Assembly: GCA_009780015.1 (NCBI GenBank) | Contig: WRAW01000013.1 | Coordinates: 1-43,847, forward strand | Length of the DNA stretch: 43,847 nt | Direction: 5' to 3' | From: Defluviitaleaceae bacterium | GTDB lineage: Bacteria > Bacillota > Clostridia > Lachnospirales > WRAA01 | Shown here: positions 7,796 through 17,204 of the stretch, in pieces | Numbering within the stretch: the first letter of the stretch is position 1 | Layout of the letters: every line of letters starts with the position of its first letter | Made by a program: the position numbers and the translations under genes | Notes under the pieces: model-generated | Seen by the model: the letters and a program-made list of their open reading frames with translations, nothing else | Told to the model about the DNA's origin: nothing | Database searches by the model: none

Positions 7796-7957
7796 GGGCG
7801 TGTTGACACTAATGCCCCGTGCGAATTTGCGAGACGGGTTTTCGCCAGGCAAGGAGCCGACGACGCCGTGTGCCCAAAGGCACACAAGGAGGAGGGAACG
7901 CAGCATGGCGGAAATCCCGGCCGCAAAGACGTGCGGGGCATTAGTGTCATCACGCCC
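7796..7957 (+). mobile_element. MITE-like element, 24-bp terminal inverted repeats
   Basis: GGGCGTGTTGACACTAATGC (7796-7815, continuing CCCG to 7819) is repeated inverted, with one mismatch, up to 7957. The inside carries the family core (gggttttcgccaggcaaggagccgacgacgcc, about 7837-7868) and the GTGTGCC-caaa-GGCACAC hairpin followed by AAGGAGGAG. It lies directly upstream of typA. Reading through it extends the typA frame in silico, which is an artefact. Confidence 0.72.
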
Positions 7958-7985
7958 TAGTCGAAAACCGAAAGCAGGTAGTTAC

Positions 7986-9806
7986 ATGACAACAAACGGA
8001 AATATCCGAAATGTAGCAATAATAGCCCACGTAGATCACGGCAAGACCACGCTGGTAGATCAGCTTCTTTGGAAAAGCGGTGCGTTTCGGCAAAATCAGG
8101 CGGTGGCCGAACGGGTAATGGACTCCGGCGACCTGGAGCGGGAACGCGGCATAACTATTTTGGCCAAGAATACTTCCGTACTGTACAACGGCACAAAGAT
8201 CAATATCGTGGATACCCCAGGCCACGCGGACTTTGGCGGCGAGGTAGAGCGCGTACTCAAGATGGTGGACGGCGTGGTGCTGGTGGTAGACGCTTTTGAA
8301 GGCCCCATGCCTCAGACGAAATTCGTATTAAGGAATGCCCTGGAATTGGACTTGCCCGTCGTTTGCTGCGTAAACAAGGTAGACAGGCCGGAAGCGCGGC
8401 CAAACGAAGTAGTAGACGAGGTACTGGAATTGTTTATGGAGCTGGACGCGTCCGAATCTCAACTCAATTCCCCTTTTATATTCGCTTCGGCCAAAAAAGG
8501 CTGGTCGTCAAAAGAGCCCGTTGACGAGGGGCAGGGCATGACTCCGCTGTTTAACGCATTGCTGGAACACATTCCCGCTCCGGCCGGAGAGCCTTCGGCA
8601 AATACTCAGGTTCTGATATACAACTTAGACTACAGCAGCTATCTAGGCCGTATTGGGGTCGGCAGGATAATAAACGGCACCGCCCGCGTTAACGACACGG
8701 TGGTGATCGCGAATATCCATGATCCCGAAAAGCTCAAAACGGTCAAGATATCCAAGCTGTATGAATTTTCCGGCCTGGATCGCGAGGAAGTGAAAGAGGC
8801 GTCAGTAGGCTCTATTATAGCGATTGCGGGCATACCCGACATAAAAATCGGTGACACGCTGTGCAGCCCGGAAGACCCCACCCCACTGCCCTTCAGCAAA
8901 ATTTCCGAACCCACGCTGACAATGAACTTTATGGTCAATGACAGCCCCTTTGCCGGTCAGGAGGGGAAGTTCCTGACGTCGCGGCAGGTGCGCGAGCGTC
9001 TGTACAAGGAATTGAATACGGACATGAGCCTGCGGGTCGAGGATACGGAAAGCACGGAAGTGTTCAAGGTATCCGGGCGAGGAGAGCTGCACCTGTCCAT
9101 CCTGATAGAAACCATGCGCCGCGAAGGATACGAGTTTCAAGTATCAAAACCGGCCGTCCTGTATAAAGAAACAGACGGCCAACTCCACGAGCCTATGGAA
9201 ATGGTAACAATAGATGTGCCGGAGGAATTTACGGGCACAGTGATCCAAAAACTTGGCAGCCGCCGGGGCGAACTGCAGCAGATGGCCGCTTCAAAGGGCG
9301 GTTACACCCGGCTGGATTTTAGTATTCCGGCGCGCGGCCTGATCGGTTACAGATCGGAATTTCTGACCGACACCAAGGGAAACGGCATCATGAACACGCT
9401 GTTCGACGGATACGCGGACTATAAGGGCGATATTCCCGAAAGGCCGCAGGGTTCCCTGATCTCTTTTGAAACAGGCGAAGCCATACCCTACGGCATGTAC
9501 AACGCCCAGGAACGAGGAAGCCTGTTTGTGCCGCCCGGAACAAAAGTATACGCGGGCATGGTGGTCGGGCGCAACGCCCGCAGCTTTGACATGGAAGTTA
9601 ACATCTGCAAACAAAAAAAGCTCACCAATATGCGGGCTTCCGGCAGTGACGACAATCTCCGGCTTGTGCCCGCGGAGATAATGAGCCTGGAACAGTGCCT
9701 GGAATTTATCGCTGAGGACGAACTGGTGGAAGTCACGCCGATTAACTTGCGTATCCGCAAAAAGCTCCTGGATTCCACGGCGCGGGCAAGGGCTAATAAG
9801 AAATGA
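7986..9806 (+). CDS. typA: Ribosome-associated translational GTPase TypA/BipA
   Basis: 606 residues, the normal family length. This EF-G-like GTPase binds the ribosome and supports subunit assembly, cold growth and stress responses. The G domain is intact: G1 [10 protein letters not shown] (about 13-22), G2 with RERGITI, G3 DTPGHADF, G4 NKVD, and G5 FASAKKGW. It is followed by EF-Tu domain 2, two alpha/beta domains and the TypA C-terminal domain ([36 protein letters not shown]). ATG 7986 gives the canonical start [20 protein letters not shown], with GCAGGTAG upstream. The frame stays open 84 codons further into the repeat element and should not be annotated so. ylmH follows after 11 bp. Confidence 0.95.
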   Translation: MTTNGNIRNVAIIAHVDHGKTTLVDQLLWKSGAFRQNQAVAERVMDSGDLERERGITILAKNTSVLYNGTKINIVDTPGHADFGGEVERVLKMVDGVVLVVDAFEGPMPQTKFVLRNALELDLPVVCCVNKVDRPEARPNEVVDEVLELFMELDASESQLNSPFIFASAKKGWSSKEPVDEGQGMTPLFNALLEHIPAPAGEPSANTQVLIYNLDYSSYLGRIGVGRIINGTARVNDTVVIANIHDPEKLKTVKISKLYEFSGLDREEVKEASVGSIIAIAGIPDIKIGDTLCSPEDPTPLPFSKISEPTLTMNFMVNDSPFAGQEGKFLTSRQVRERLYKELNTDMSLRVEDTESTEVFKVSGRGELHLSILIETMRREGYEFQVSKPAVLYKETDGQLHEPMEMVTIDVPEEFTGTVIQKLGSRRGELQQMAASKGGYTRLDFSIPARGLIGYRSEFLTDTKGNGIMNTLFDGYADYKGDIPERPQGSLISFETGEAIPYGMYNAQERGSLFVPPGTKVYAGMVVGRNARSFDMEVNICKQKKLTNMRASGSDDNLRLVPAEIMSLEQCLEFIAEDELVEVTPINLRIRKKLLDSTARARANKK

Positions 9807-9817
9807 GATAATCAATC

Positions 9818-10567
9818 ATGGGGCAACTGGACTTACTGCTTGCGCATATGGAAGATATCGCGGGCAAAGCCATAAAAACAGGCTGCGCCGCGTCGCGCTT
9901 TCTCACACCTGCCGAAGCTAAGAGCGTCAGGGAATACTTCAAAAATGACAGACGCGTTTCGCTGTCCTTTGACGGAGGGTTCGAGGACGCGGAGCGCGTC
10001 CGGGCGATATTCGCAAATCCCGACTGGGGAACATATGACCAGGCTGGATTGTTTGCCGCGCTGAAAATTAAGTGGCGATCACAGGATACCCTGACGCACC
10101 GAGATATCCTAGGCGCGCTGATGGCTCTAGGTATTGAACGCGACACTCTGGGAGATATTGTCTGCGAGGATGCCTGCTCAACATTGGTTTGCCTGCCGGA
10201 ACTGGGTGGATATATCGCCGGGAATATTACCAAAGCGGGGCGCGTCGGCATCACCGTGGCTGAAATCGGATTGGGTGAGCTTCCGGCAAAGCTGGAGAAC
10301 CTGACGGTCAAGACAGTCAGCGTTGCGTCGCTGCGTCTGGACGCCGTGCTATGCGCGTCATTTGGGCTTTCCAGGTCAAGAGCGGCCGAGCTTATATCCG
10401 CCGGCCGCGTAAATCTGGATCACAAACAATGCTTGCAGCCCGCGAAAGAGGTACGCGAGGGGGCGATGCTATCCGTGCGGGGCCTTGGCCGCGTAAAGCT
10501 GCTTGAGGTCGGCAACGTGTCGCGAAAGGGCAGAATATTCTTACAGCTTGGACTATATGTGAGATAG
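9818..10567 (+). CDS. ylmH: S4-domain RNA-binding protein, YlmH family
   Basis: 249 residues, cytoplasmic. YlmH proteins bind RNA/ribosomes and have been linked to ribosome rescue and cell division. The N-terminal YlmH domain (about 1-170, with PDWGTYDQAGLFAALKI and THRDILGALMALGIERDTLGDI) is followed by a C-terminal S4 domain (about 180-240, RLDAVLCASFGLSRSRAAEL, ISAGRVNLDH). It starts 11 bp after the typA stop, so is probably co-transcribed; its own SD is weak. Its last 15 bp overlap tail-to-tail with the minus-strand radical SAM gene. In other Firmicutes ylmH sits in the divisome/sepF cluster; that context is absent here. Confidence 0.88.
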   Translation: MGQLDLLLAHMEDIAGKAIKTGCAASRFLTPAEAKSVREYFKNDRRVSLSFDGGFEDAERVRAIFANPDWGTYDQAGLFAALKIKWRSQDTLTHRDILGALMALGIERDTLGDIVCEDACSTLVCLPELGGYIAGNITKAGRVGITVAEIGLGELPAKLENLTVKTVSVASLRLDAVLCASFGLSRSRAAELISAGRVNLDHKQCLQPAKEVREGAMLSVRGLGRVKLLEVGNVSRKGRIFLQLGLYVR

Positions 10568-12154
10568 CTCCACAAAATGAAGCCTGTACAGCCCCGTCAC
10601 CCTGTCTCTGCCCAAACTGTCCACAAAGACGCCCGTCCCCGACGACAGCACGGCAGCTTCGCCACGGGCGATACTCCTCCCAAGAATCCGCCGCGCTATT
10701 TCCGGCATCCGGCTGCGTCCTTCCCTCTTCAAAAAATTAGGCGTATTCTTGCCCATAACCATGCCAAGCCAGTCACAAATCATTTTATCCCGCAATTCGT
10801 GCCTGTCCACACCCGGAAGTTCGGCACAAATATCATATATCGATTCGGCGTATTCCGCAAGGTCTGTTCCATGATTGGGCGCGGCCCGGCCAATTGTCAA
10901 AAACAGTGAAAAGGGCCTCATCCCTGAAACCGACAGAACATATTCCAATGTGGATAGAAATCTGCCCTTGTTGTAAGTATGACGGAGCGCGTTTTCCGCT
11001 TGCTTGAGCGTCCGCAAGTCTCCCGCGCTCAGCCATGGGCTGCTTTGAATCTCATACGGAGGCTCCGCACAGTATCGTATCCCCAAGTCTTTCGCCTGAT
11101 CTCGCAGCCCGCTTCCGTGCAGCAGCTTTAAAAAGCCTAGTTGTAATGTGTGCGCTCCCAGAGCATACGCGCGGTCAAAGCTGTCCTGAAAATCCGGTAG
11201 CGTTTCATAGGGCAGCCCGGCAATCAAGTCCACATGGACATGGATGTTGCGTCCCCTGAGAATTGCCTTGATGTTCTGCTCTACTCTTTGCAGGTTCGTT
11301 TGCCTGGACGACGCTTTCAGCGCAGGTTCAAAAAAGCTCTGTACCCCCGCCTCAAACTGAATAAGTCCGGGAGGCGCCAGGCTCAAAAGCGACAATGTCC
11401 GCTCGTCGAACAAGTCCGCCGCCACCTCAAAATGGAAACGGCAGTCCGTGGTAAGCCCGATGATATATTCAAACAACTCGTAAGCACGCTTTGCGTCGCA
11501 ATTGAATGTCCTGTCCACCAGCTTTATAGTTGTAGCTCCAGATTTAGAAAGTTTAAGTAACTGCTTTTTCGACGATTCCATCGGAAAAAATCTGACGTCG
11601 CTTCCTCCAGACAGGCAGAAGGCGCACTGAAACGGGCATCCTCTCGATGTTTCAATATAAGCGATCCTGCCGTTAAGCGCGTCTAGGTAGGCGTCATCGT
11701 ATGGGTCGATTGGTTCGTTGATCCGCAGCGGATCGAATTCTGTCCGCGCCGGCGGTTCTCCTTCGGCCAACGAATCCAGGAACATCGGAAAGCTATACTC
11801 GCCTTCTCCGCACAGCACAAAGTCAGCGCCATTCCTACGCCAATAATCCGCGTTATACGACGCCTCCGGGCCACCCAGCACGAACACCGCGCCCGGGATC
11901 GTCCGCCGAAGAGATCGCAGCAAGTCCGGCAGTTTGCCGGCGTTCCATATATATGTCGATATACCGACCACGTCCGGCGCAAAGTCCGCGACACATTTGG
12001 CTATATCATCACCGGATTGATTGATCGTACATTCGACGATCCTCACATCATACGGCAAGCGAGCGTAACGCTTGACGCCGCCCGCCAAGACCCGCACCGA
12101 TAACGACGAATGAACATATTTTGCGCTGATTGCCAAAAGTACAACTCTTCTCAT
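10553..12154 (-). CDS. B12-binding domain radical SAM protein, DUF4080-type
   Basis: 533 residues. An N-terminal cobalamin-binding Rossmann domain (about 1-140, LLAISAKYVHSSLSVR, VVGISTYIWN, FVLGGPEASYNADYW) is followed by a radical SAM barrel (about 165-370). The 4Fe-4S cysteines are in SRGCPFQCAFCLSG (CxxxCxxC), with GEGEYSFP before and ETLPDFQDSF after. The C-terminal domain resembles DUF4080, common in Clostridia. It probably carries out a B12-dependent radical methylation or rearrangement; the substrate is unknown. The B12 loop DxHxxG is not obvious, so cobalamin binding is uncertain. It stands alone and ends inside the 3' end of ylmH. Confidence 0.85.
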   Translation of the reverse strand: MRRVVLLAISAKYVHSSLSVRVLAGGVKRYARLPYDVRIVECTINQSGDDIAKCVADFAPDVVGISTYIWNAGKLPDLLRSLRRTIPGAVFVLGGPEASYNADYWRRNGADFVLCGEGEYSFPMFLDSLAEGEPPARTEFDPLRINEPIDPYDDAYLDALNGRIAYIETSRGCPFQCAFCLSGGSDVRFFPMESSKKQLLKLSKSGATTIKLVDRTFNCDAKRAYELFEYIIGLTTDCRFHFEVAADLFDERTLSLLSLAPPGLIQFEAGVQSFFEPALKASSRQTNLQRVEQNIKAILRGRNIHVHVDLIAGLPYETLPDFQDSFDRAYALGAHTLQLGFLKLLHGSGLRDQAKDLGIRYCAEPPYEIQSSPWLSAGDLRTLKQAENALRHTYNKGRFLSTLEYVLSVSGMRPFSLFLTIGRAAPNHGTDLAEYAESIYDICAELPGVDRHELRDKMICDWLGMVMGKNTPNFLKREGRSRMPEIARRILGRSIARGEAAVLSSGTGVFVDSLGRDRVTGLYRLHFVELSHI

Positions 12155-12214
12155 AATGTAATCATTGTATCACAAAACAAGCCGTCTGTGTTATAGTTTT
12201 TTACAATTGAATTG

Positions 12215-12313
12215 AGAACCTGTGTTCATAGATGTGGATAGTGTATTAGCGAGGCGATTATTCGCCAATCTAGGAGGTGACGACGCCGTTCCCATCCTAT
12301 GAACACAGGTTCT
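12215..12313 (+). mobile_element. Compact MITE-like element with AGAACCTGTGTTCATA ends
   Basis: 99 bp. AGAACCTGTGTTCATA (12215-12230) has its perfect inverse at 12298-12313. The inside is almost only the family core (gcgaggcgattattcgcc, then AATCTAGGAGGTGACGACGC). This is the minimal clean copy and defines the core. It lies between the radical SAM gene and mscS. An ATG in its right end extends the mscS frame but is not the real start. Confidence 0.78.
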
Positions 12314-12334
12314 AAGTCAAAAGGAGGCCGTATC

Positions 12335-13165
12335 ATGATTCAAGCTTTCTTAACCGACGAACATTTCGGCTGGATTATAACGCGCGCCGCCGTAACGTTA
12401 TTAGCCACGCTGCTTATAACAAAAATCTTCCGGCTGGCATGGGGCGTGCTTGGCAAGGATACAATCCATCAAAAATTCATTCAGAATGTTTTGAGTTCGT
12501 TTATCTGGGCCTCCGGTATTTTTCTTGCTTTTAGCTGGTTCCCGCAGTTTACTTCCGTTGCGGGCGCGCTGCTTGCCGGTTCCGGTATCGCGGCTCTCAC
12601 AATCGGCCTCGCCGCGCAGGAATCTCTCGGCAACGCCTTTAACGGACTTTTCCTCTCCATGTTCAAGCCCTTTGAGGTAGGCGACCGTGTACACTTTGTA
12701 AACGCGGGCATCACCGGATTTGTCGAGGACATAACCATCAGACATACAATAATCCGAACGTTCACGAACAGCCGCGTTATTGTTCCCAATTCAATTGTTA
12801 ACAAGGAACTTATCGAAAATTCCAGCTTCAGCAGTTCGCAGGCTTCGTCATTCATAGATGTCACCATAACATATGACTCTGATGTTTCCAAGGCTTGTGA
12901 GATCATGGCCCAAGCCATAGGCTCACACGAGGAATTTGTAGACATGCGCACGCCTGAACAGCTAAAAACCAGCCCCAAAGTGCCGGTGTTCATACGTGCG
13001 CTCGGAATATATGGCGTTGAACTGCGCGCAAGTATGTGGACAGCAACGGTAGCCATAAATTTCGCCGCTTGCAGCGATGTGCGCAGGGCTATATTACAGG
13101 GATTTGAGAAATCCGGGGTACGTATCGCTTCCGTTAGAACGATTGACCCGCTGAATCGAGAATAA
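12335..13165 (+). CDS. Small-conductance mechanosensitive channel, MscS family
   Basis: 276 residues. The channel opens under membrane tension to release solutes during hypo-osmotic shock. Three N-terminal membrane segments (about 8-30, 45-65, 68-95) end in the pore-lining TM3 with Gly/Ala packing (GALLAGSGIAALTIGLAAQE SLGN). The MscS beta domain follows, FKPFEVGDRVHFVNAGITGFVEDI and TNSRVIVPNSIV, then a C-terminal alpha/beta domain. ATG 12335 has AAAAGGAGG 8 bp upstream. The in-frame ATG 12299 is inside the repeat element and lacks an SD. A terminator follows. Confidence 0.92.
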   Translation: MIQAFLTDEHFGWIITRAAVTLLATLLITKIFRLAWGVLGKDTIHQKFIQNVLSSFIWASGIFLAFSWFPQFTSVAGALLAGSGIAALTIGLAAQESLGNAFNGLFLSMFKPFEVGDRVHFVNAGITGFVEDITIRHTIIRTFTNSRVIVPNSIVNKELIENSSFSSSQASSFIDVTITYDSDVSKACEIMAQAIGSHEEFVDMRTPEQLKTSPKVPVFIRALGIYGVELRASMWTATVAINFAACSDVRRAILQGFEKSGVRIASVRTIDPLNRE

Positions 13166-13196
13166 TCGGTATAGCCCGGGAAATTTTTACACAATA

Positions 13197-13235
13197 AATC
13201 CCGCGTATGACAGCGCGGGATTTTTATAGTTTTTT
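13197..13235 (+). terminator. Rho-independent terminator after mscS
   Basis: AATCCCGCG (13197-13205) pairs with CGCGGGATT (13214-13222), followed by TTTATAGTTTTTT. It lies between the convergent mscS and rnfB genes and may serve both. Confidence 0.85.
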
Positions 13236-14190
13236 ATTCCACTTTCTTACCTTCCGTGCCTTCCTTTTTTAGAGCCTCGGTCTGCGGCTCGGGCGGGGTT
13301 TGTTTTTTTGCTGGGCTGTCTGTGGTCTGCGGCGAAGCCGCTGCGTTTTCCGCGACCTTTTTCTCTTGCGGCTTCTGTTTTTTCGGGTTTTCAAAAGTAG
13401 TCGAATTAATTGTTGCGGACGGGCACTTTTTTACGCACTCGTTGCAATATGTGCACTTTGCGTAATCTACTTTAGCAATATTGTCCACTACATGGATTGC
13501 GTCATATTCGCAAGCTTTTTCGCAAAGCTTGCAGGAAATGCAGCCAACGCTGCAGTTTTGGCGCACAATCTTGCCGGGAGCCTTGGAATTACACGCAACG
13601 GTTACGATCGACTTATACGGTATGAGATCAATGAGAGCTTTTGGACACGAAGGCACGCAAGCTCCGCACGACGTACACTTCTCCTTGTCGACAACGGCAA
13701 TGCCGTTTACTATGTTTATCGCGTTGAATTGGCAGGCGCTCACACAATTGCCGCCGCCAAGACAGGCGAAAGTACAGGCTTTCGATCCGCCGCCCACCAG
13801 ATGAGTGGCGGCAGTGCAGTCAAGAAGCCCGTAATATTCATAATTGCTTCGCGTCACGTCGTCGTCGCCGTTACACCTGATGTACGCAACCTGCTTCTCT
13901 CCCAGGACCGCTTCGATGCCAAGGATGTCGGAAATCTTGGCAGTGCAGTCCGCGCCGCCTACCGGACAACCGTTGGGCTTTGTGGAGCCGTTCAGCAGCC
14001 CGCGCGCGAAAGCGGCGCAGCCCGCAACTCCGCAGCCACCGCAGTTTGCGCCGGGCAGCACCGCCACAAGGTAGGCAAGGCGAGGGTCTTCCTCTACCGC
14101 CAGCTTCTTGGAAGCCAGCCCCAGGCCAAGACCAAGCAGCAGCCCTACGCCGCCAAGCGACAGCACTGAATTTATGATAGTCATTTCCAT
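13234..14190 (-). CDS. rnfB: Rnf complex iron-sulfur subunit RnfB
   Basis: 318 residues; the electron-entry subunit of the ferredoxin:NAD+ oxidoreductase that pumps Na+ or H+. There is one N-terminal membrane helix (about 7-27), then a 4Fe-4S domain with C50, C53, C58 and C75 (CGGCGVAGC...C). Ferredoxin-type motifs follow: CLGGGNCVSACQF, CTSCGACVPSCPK, CISCKLCEKACEY and CTYCNECVKKCPS. After about residue 262 comes a low-complexity tail rich in Lys, Glu, Pro and Gln. ATG 14190 has AGGTG 6 bp upstream; the in-frame GTG 14199 overlaps the SD. It is the last gene of the operon, 30 bp after rnfA. Confidence 0.95.
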   Translation of the reverse strand: MEMTIINSVLSLGGVGLLLGLGLGLASKKLAVEEDPRLAYLVAVLPGANCGGCGVAGCAAFARGLLNGSTKPNGCPVGGADCTAKISDILGIEAVLGEKQVAYIRCNGDDDVTRSNYEYYGLLDCTAATHLVGGGSKACTFACLGGGNCVSACQFNAINIVNGIAVVDKEKCTSCGACVPSCPKALIDLIPYKSIVTVACNSKAPGKIVRQNCSVGCISCKLCEKACEYDAIHVVDNIAKVDYAKCTYCNECVKKCPSATINSTTFENPKKQKPQEKKVAENAAASPQTTDSPAKKQTPPEPQTEALKKEGTEGKKVE

Positions 14191-14229
14191 GTGAATCACC
14201 TCATAAAGATTAGGACGTGTTGATTATGC

Positions 14230-14805
14230 CTATATCATCCAGCCGGAAAAGCCCATGAACGCAATAGCCATCATGCTTGCGGCCAAAAGCGCGATTGGAA
14301 AGCCTTTGAAATGGGGGAGTACATTATTGTGCTCGATTCTTTCGCGGATGCCGGCGAATACGACTATTGCCAGCAGATAACCCAAGCCGCCGGCGAAACC
14401 ATGGATAGTAGACTGCATGAAGTTATACCCCACGTCGCGGTTAAGTACGGTGACGCCCAAGATCGCGCAGTTCGTGGCCATTAGCGGGAGGTAGACGCCC
14501 ATCGCTTCATAGAGCACGGGGCTGACCTTCTTGAGAAGCAGCTCTATGGCTTGCACGAAGGACGAGATTATCAGTATGAACATAATATTATACATGAATC
14601 CCAAGCCAAGGGTCTCGAGTATATAGATGTTGACAATGTAAGTTATCGCGGAGGCGACCGTCATAACAAACGCGACGGCAATACCCATGCCGAGCGCCGT
14701 CTCAATTTTCTTGGACACGCCAAGGAACGGGCAGATGCCCAGGAAGCGCGCAAGCAGGAAATTGTTAACAAATATTGCCGAAAAGGCGATTGCGAAGAGT
14801 TCCAT
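14230..14805 (-). CDS. rnfA: Rnf complex membrane subunit RnfA
   Basis: 191 residues with six membrane helices, one of the two homologous core subunits (with RnfE) that hold the membrane-embedded iron-sulfur cluster and form the ion path. The conserved N-terminal NNFLLARFLGICPFLGVSKK contains the cluster-ligand Cys; the second symmetric segment (LPLMATNCAILGVTVLNRD) carries the other Cys. The start ATG overlaps the rnfE stop by one base (TAATG), with GGGAGGA upstream, so translation is coupled. Confidence 0.95.
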   Translation of the reverse strand: MELFAIAFSAIFVNNFLLARFLGICPFLGVSKKIETALGMGIAVAFVMTVASAITYIVNIYILETLGLGFMYNIMFILIISSFVQAIELLLKKVSPVLYEAMGVYLPLMATNCAILGVTVLNRDVGYNFMQSTIHGFAGGLGYLLAIVVFAGIRERIEHNNVLPHFKGFPIALLAASMMAIAFMGFSGWMI

Positions 14806-15416
14806 TAGGCTGTCCTCCCTCTAACGTAGTTTATCAGCGCCATCAAGAACGCGAGGGTAATGAACGCCCCCGGCGGAAGGATCATCGCGATAGTCTGTGG
14901 GAACGTTTCGGAGATTGTAATTCCGAAAATGGACATTGTACCAAGTATTTCACGTACGGCGCCCATGACGGTAAGCGCTGCCGTAAAGCCAAGGCCCATG
15001 GCAAGACCGTCGAACGCGGACAGAAACGCCCCGTTCTTATTGGCGAAGGCTTCGGCACGGCCCATTACGATACAGTTTACCACGATAAGCGGGATGAATA
15101 TACCAAGCGCCTGGTTGAGCGCGGGCATGTACGCCTCCAGCATAAATTCAAGCATTGTAACGAATGTTGCGATTATTACGATATAGCACGGAATTCTGAC
15201 ATTGGCGGGCAGGAAGCGCGCAACCAGCGATATTGCGATATTCGAGCAGACCAGCACGCTCGTGGTGGCGACGCCCATGCCAAGGCCGTTGGTCGCCGAA
15301 GTTGTCACCGCAAGCGCCGGACACATTCCGAGCGCCTGGACAAACAGCGGGTTGTTCTCCACGATTCCGTTCTTGAATATCCTGGGAATTCTTGATATTC
15401 CAGATATCTTCGACAA
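14805..15416 (-). CDS. rnfE: Rnf complex membrane subunit RnfE
   Basis: 203 residues, six membrane helices, homologous to RnfA. The N-terminal GIVENNPLFVQALGMCPALAVTTSATNG and LIVVNCIVMGRAEAFA are signature segments with the cluster Cys residues. The start appears to be TTG 15416, with GGGGGTGA 5 bp upstream, 12 bp after the rnfG stop. The C-terminus ends at the rnfA start. Confidence 0.93.
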   Translation of the reverse strand: MSKISGISRIPRIFKNGIVENNPLFVQALGMCPALAVTTSATNGLGMGVATTSVLVCSNIAISLVARFLPANVRIPCYIVIIATFVTMLEFMLEAYMPALNQALGIFIPLIVVNCIVMGRAEAFANKNGAFLSAFDGLAMGLGFTAALTVMGAVREILGTMSIFGITISETFPQTIAMILPPGAFITLAFLMALINYVRGRTA

Positions 15417-15428
15417 TCAGTTCACCCC

Positions 15429-15980
15429 CTAGCGCAGATAAGCTTCAAAGAAGCTCAGTGCATCGTTAACCGCCAGTACTATCGCATCGGTGGTGATTGT
15501 AGAGGCCGTTATAACCATTATCTCGTTTTGGGACGGGCTTGCGCTTCGTGTTGTCCTTAAAGCGCCGTAACCTCCTGCAAACTGCCCCGTGAATTCCGGC
15601 AGGGCGGCTTTTGCGCCAAGACCCGGCGTCTCGGTGTGCCTTAGCAGGCTTATGCCCTGTATAACGCCGTCCGTATCAATTCCGACCAACACGTCTATGA
15701 TGCCGGAGTACCCCGAAGAGCTTACGCCGACTACATATCCGACCACATCGTCATTGACTTTGCCGCGCGTCAGGTTGAAAAACGTGTCTGTCAATATGAA
15801 GTCTTCGGCCTCTATATATGTTTCGGCCTGCGGCAGAACCGCACCCATGGATTCATAGAGCGCTATCTGCAATTGATGTTCTATGGGCTCAAGGGTCAGC
15901 TCGTGCACGAATCCCAGGCATAGACCCGCGATTACCGTTACGGTCAGCAGCACGGTTCCCGATTTTATAATCTCCTTCAT
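15429..15980 (-). CDS. rnfG: Rnf complex FMN-binding subunit RnfG
   Basis: 183 residues: one N-terminal membrane anchor (about 9-28), then the extracytoplasmic FMN-binding domain. GFVHELTLEPIEHQ follows the anchor. The segment ITASTITTDAIVLAVND corresponds to the flavinylation motif that covalently attaches FMN through a Thr; it deviates from the usual SGAT-type sequence but keeps Ser/Thr at the critical positions. GVIQGISLLRHTETPGLGAK is the conserved mid-domain. The ATG overlaps the rnfD stop (ATGA). Confidence 0.93.
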   Translation of the reverse strand: MKEIIKSGTVLLTVTVIAGLCLGFVHELTLEPIEHQLQIALYESMGAVLPQAETYIEAEDFILTDTFFNLTRGKVNDDVVGYVVGVSSSGYSGIIDVLVGIDTDGVIQGISLLRHTETPGLGAKAALPEFTGQFAGGYGALRTTRSASPSQNEIMVITASTITTDAIVLAVNDALSFFEAYLR

Positions 15981-16975
15981 GCCTTTGCCTCCTTCTTCTT
16001 TGAGACGCCGTATACGCGCGGTTTGGTGTACTTATCGATAAGCGGCACGAAAAGATTCATTATCAGGATGGAATACGCCACACCCTCGGGATATCCGCCG
16101 TAATGCCTTATGGCAAACGTAAGGACGCCGCAGCCCAGGCCCATTATGATCTGACCGGGATGCGTCACGGGGGAGCTGCTGTAATCCGTCGCCATAAAGA
16201 ACGCGCCCAGCATAAGCCCGCCAAGGAGGATTTCGTACAGCCACAGCCCGGTAAACAGGCCCTGTCTGCCGAACACAAAAGTCAGCAGGGCGACGGTGGC
16301 GATAAATACTACCGGTATGCGCCACGAGATTATTTTTTTTACTAGAAGGTACCCTCCGCCCAGCAGTAGCGCAATCGCGGAGACCTCGCCGATCATGCCG
16401 GGAACGTTGCCTATGAACGCGTTAAGATAGTCGGCGCTATGCGGCATGATATCCGTCCTGCCAAGAACTTCGAGAGGGGTCGCTTCAGCCACGGCGTCTA
16501 TCATCGGTGTACTCTGGCCCGCGCCTATCGTCCTGACGGGAGCCGGGACGTCCAGCATTAATACGGGATACGCCGCCACCAGGAAGGCTCTTCCGGCAAG
16601 CGCCGGGTTGATGAAGTTCTGCCCCAAGCCGCCGAACAGCTCTTTCGCAACGATAATCGCTATAAAGGCGCCTACGACCGGCAGCCACAGCGGAACCGTC
16701 GAAGGAAGGTTGAGCGCGAGCAGCAGCCCCGTAACAAGCGCGCTAAAGTCGCCAATCGTACACTCCTGCTTCGTAACCTTCTTGTATGCCCATTCAAAGA
16801 ACACACACGCCGCGACGCTTACCAGCACTACAAGTCCGGCCTGAACGCCGAAAAAGAATATACCGGCGATGGTCGCGGGCAAAAGCGCGATAACAACATC
16901 CATCATTATCCCGCTGATACTGGCGTTGTCCCTGATATGCGGAGTGCCTGTCACCACATACTTTTTATCACTCAT
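15977..16975 (-). CDS. rnfD: Rnf complex membrane flavin subunit RnfD
   Basis: 332 residues with about 8-9 membrane helices. Its N-terminus (TGTPHIRDNASISGIMMDVV) is typical. AEATPLEVL (about 180-190) contains the Thr that carries covalent FMN. FINPALAGRAFLVAAYP and the late LGCGVLTFAIRHYGGYPEGV are family signatures. ATG 16975 has AAGGATC upstream. The gap to rnfC is 488 bp and contains two repeat elements, unusual for an operon whose genes otherwise abut. Confidence 0.94.
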   Translation of the reverse strand: MSDKKYVVTGTPHIRDNASISGIMMDVVIALLPATIAGIFFFGVQAGLVVLVSVAACVFFEWAYKKVTKQECTIGDFSALVTGLLLALNLPSTVPLWLPVVGAFIAIIVAKELFGGLGQNFINPALAGRAFLVAAYPVLMLDVPAPVRTIGAGQSTPMIDAVAEATPLEVLGRTDIMPHSADYLNAFIGNVPGMIGEVSAIALLLGGGYLLVKKIISWRIPVVFIATVALLTFVFGRQGLFTGLWLYEILLGGLMLGAFFMATDYSSSPVTHPGQIIMGLGCGVLTFAIRHYGGYPEGVAYSILIMNLFVPLIDKYTKPRVYGVSKKKEAKA

Positions 16976-16993
16976 GCTATCGATCCTTTACTT

Positions 16994-17204
16994 AGAGCCT
17001 GTTTAATATCTTTTCACCATTGACTTGGCGGCCAGACTCCACCCCACGAAGCCAAACCTGGGCTTTGCGGGGACCCCGGGCGTCACTTCCTCCGCCTACG
17101 CTGGCGCTTAGGATACTAAACGTGTGCCACTGGCACACAGCATCCTAAAACGGCGAAAAACTGGTCTCGCCAATACAACGGCAAAAAGATATTAAACAGG
17201 CTCT
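16994..17204 (-). mobile_element. MITE-like element between rnfC and rnfD, AGAGCCTGTTTAATATCTTT ends
   Basis: 211 bp with perfect 20-bp terminal inverted repeats (16994-17013, 17185-17204). The family core lies on the minus strand: TTTTTCGCC (about 17150-17158), the GTGTGCC/GGCACAC hairpin (about 17131-17147), then GGAGGAAGTGACGCCC and the CCCCGCAAAGCCC/GGCTTCGTGGGG hairpin module (about 17040-17080). Non-coding. Confidence 0.78.

Noticed and set aside
7734-7985. Open frame extending typA 84 codons upstream
   Set aside because: The extension lies in a repeat element and adjacent non-coding DNA, has no family similarity, and the canonical TypA start with an SD is at 7986.
12299-12334. Upstream ATG for mscS
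   Set aside because: It lies in the right terminal repeat of the element, without an SD; ATG 12335 has AAAAGGAGG.
13300-14169. Plus-strand ORF of 289 codons opposite rnfB
   Set aside because: Shadow of rnfB; composition is not protein-like and there is no SD.
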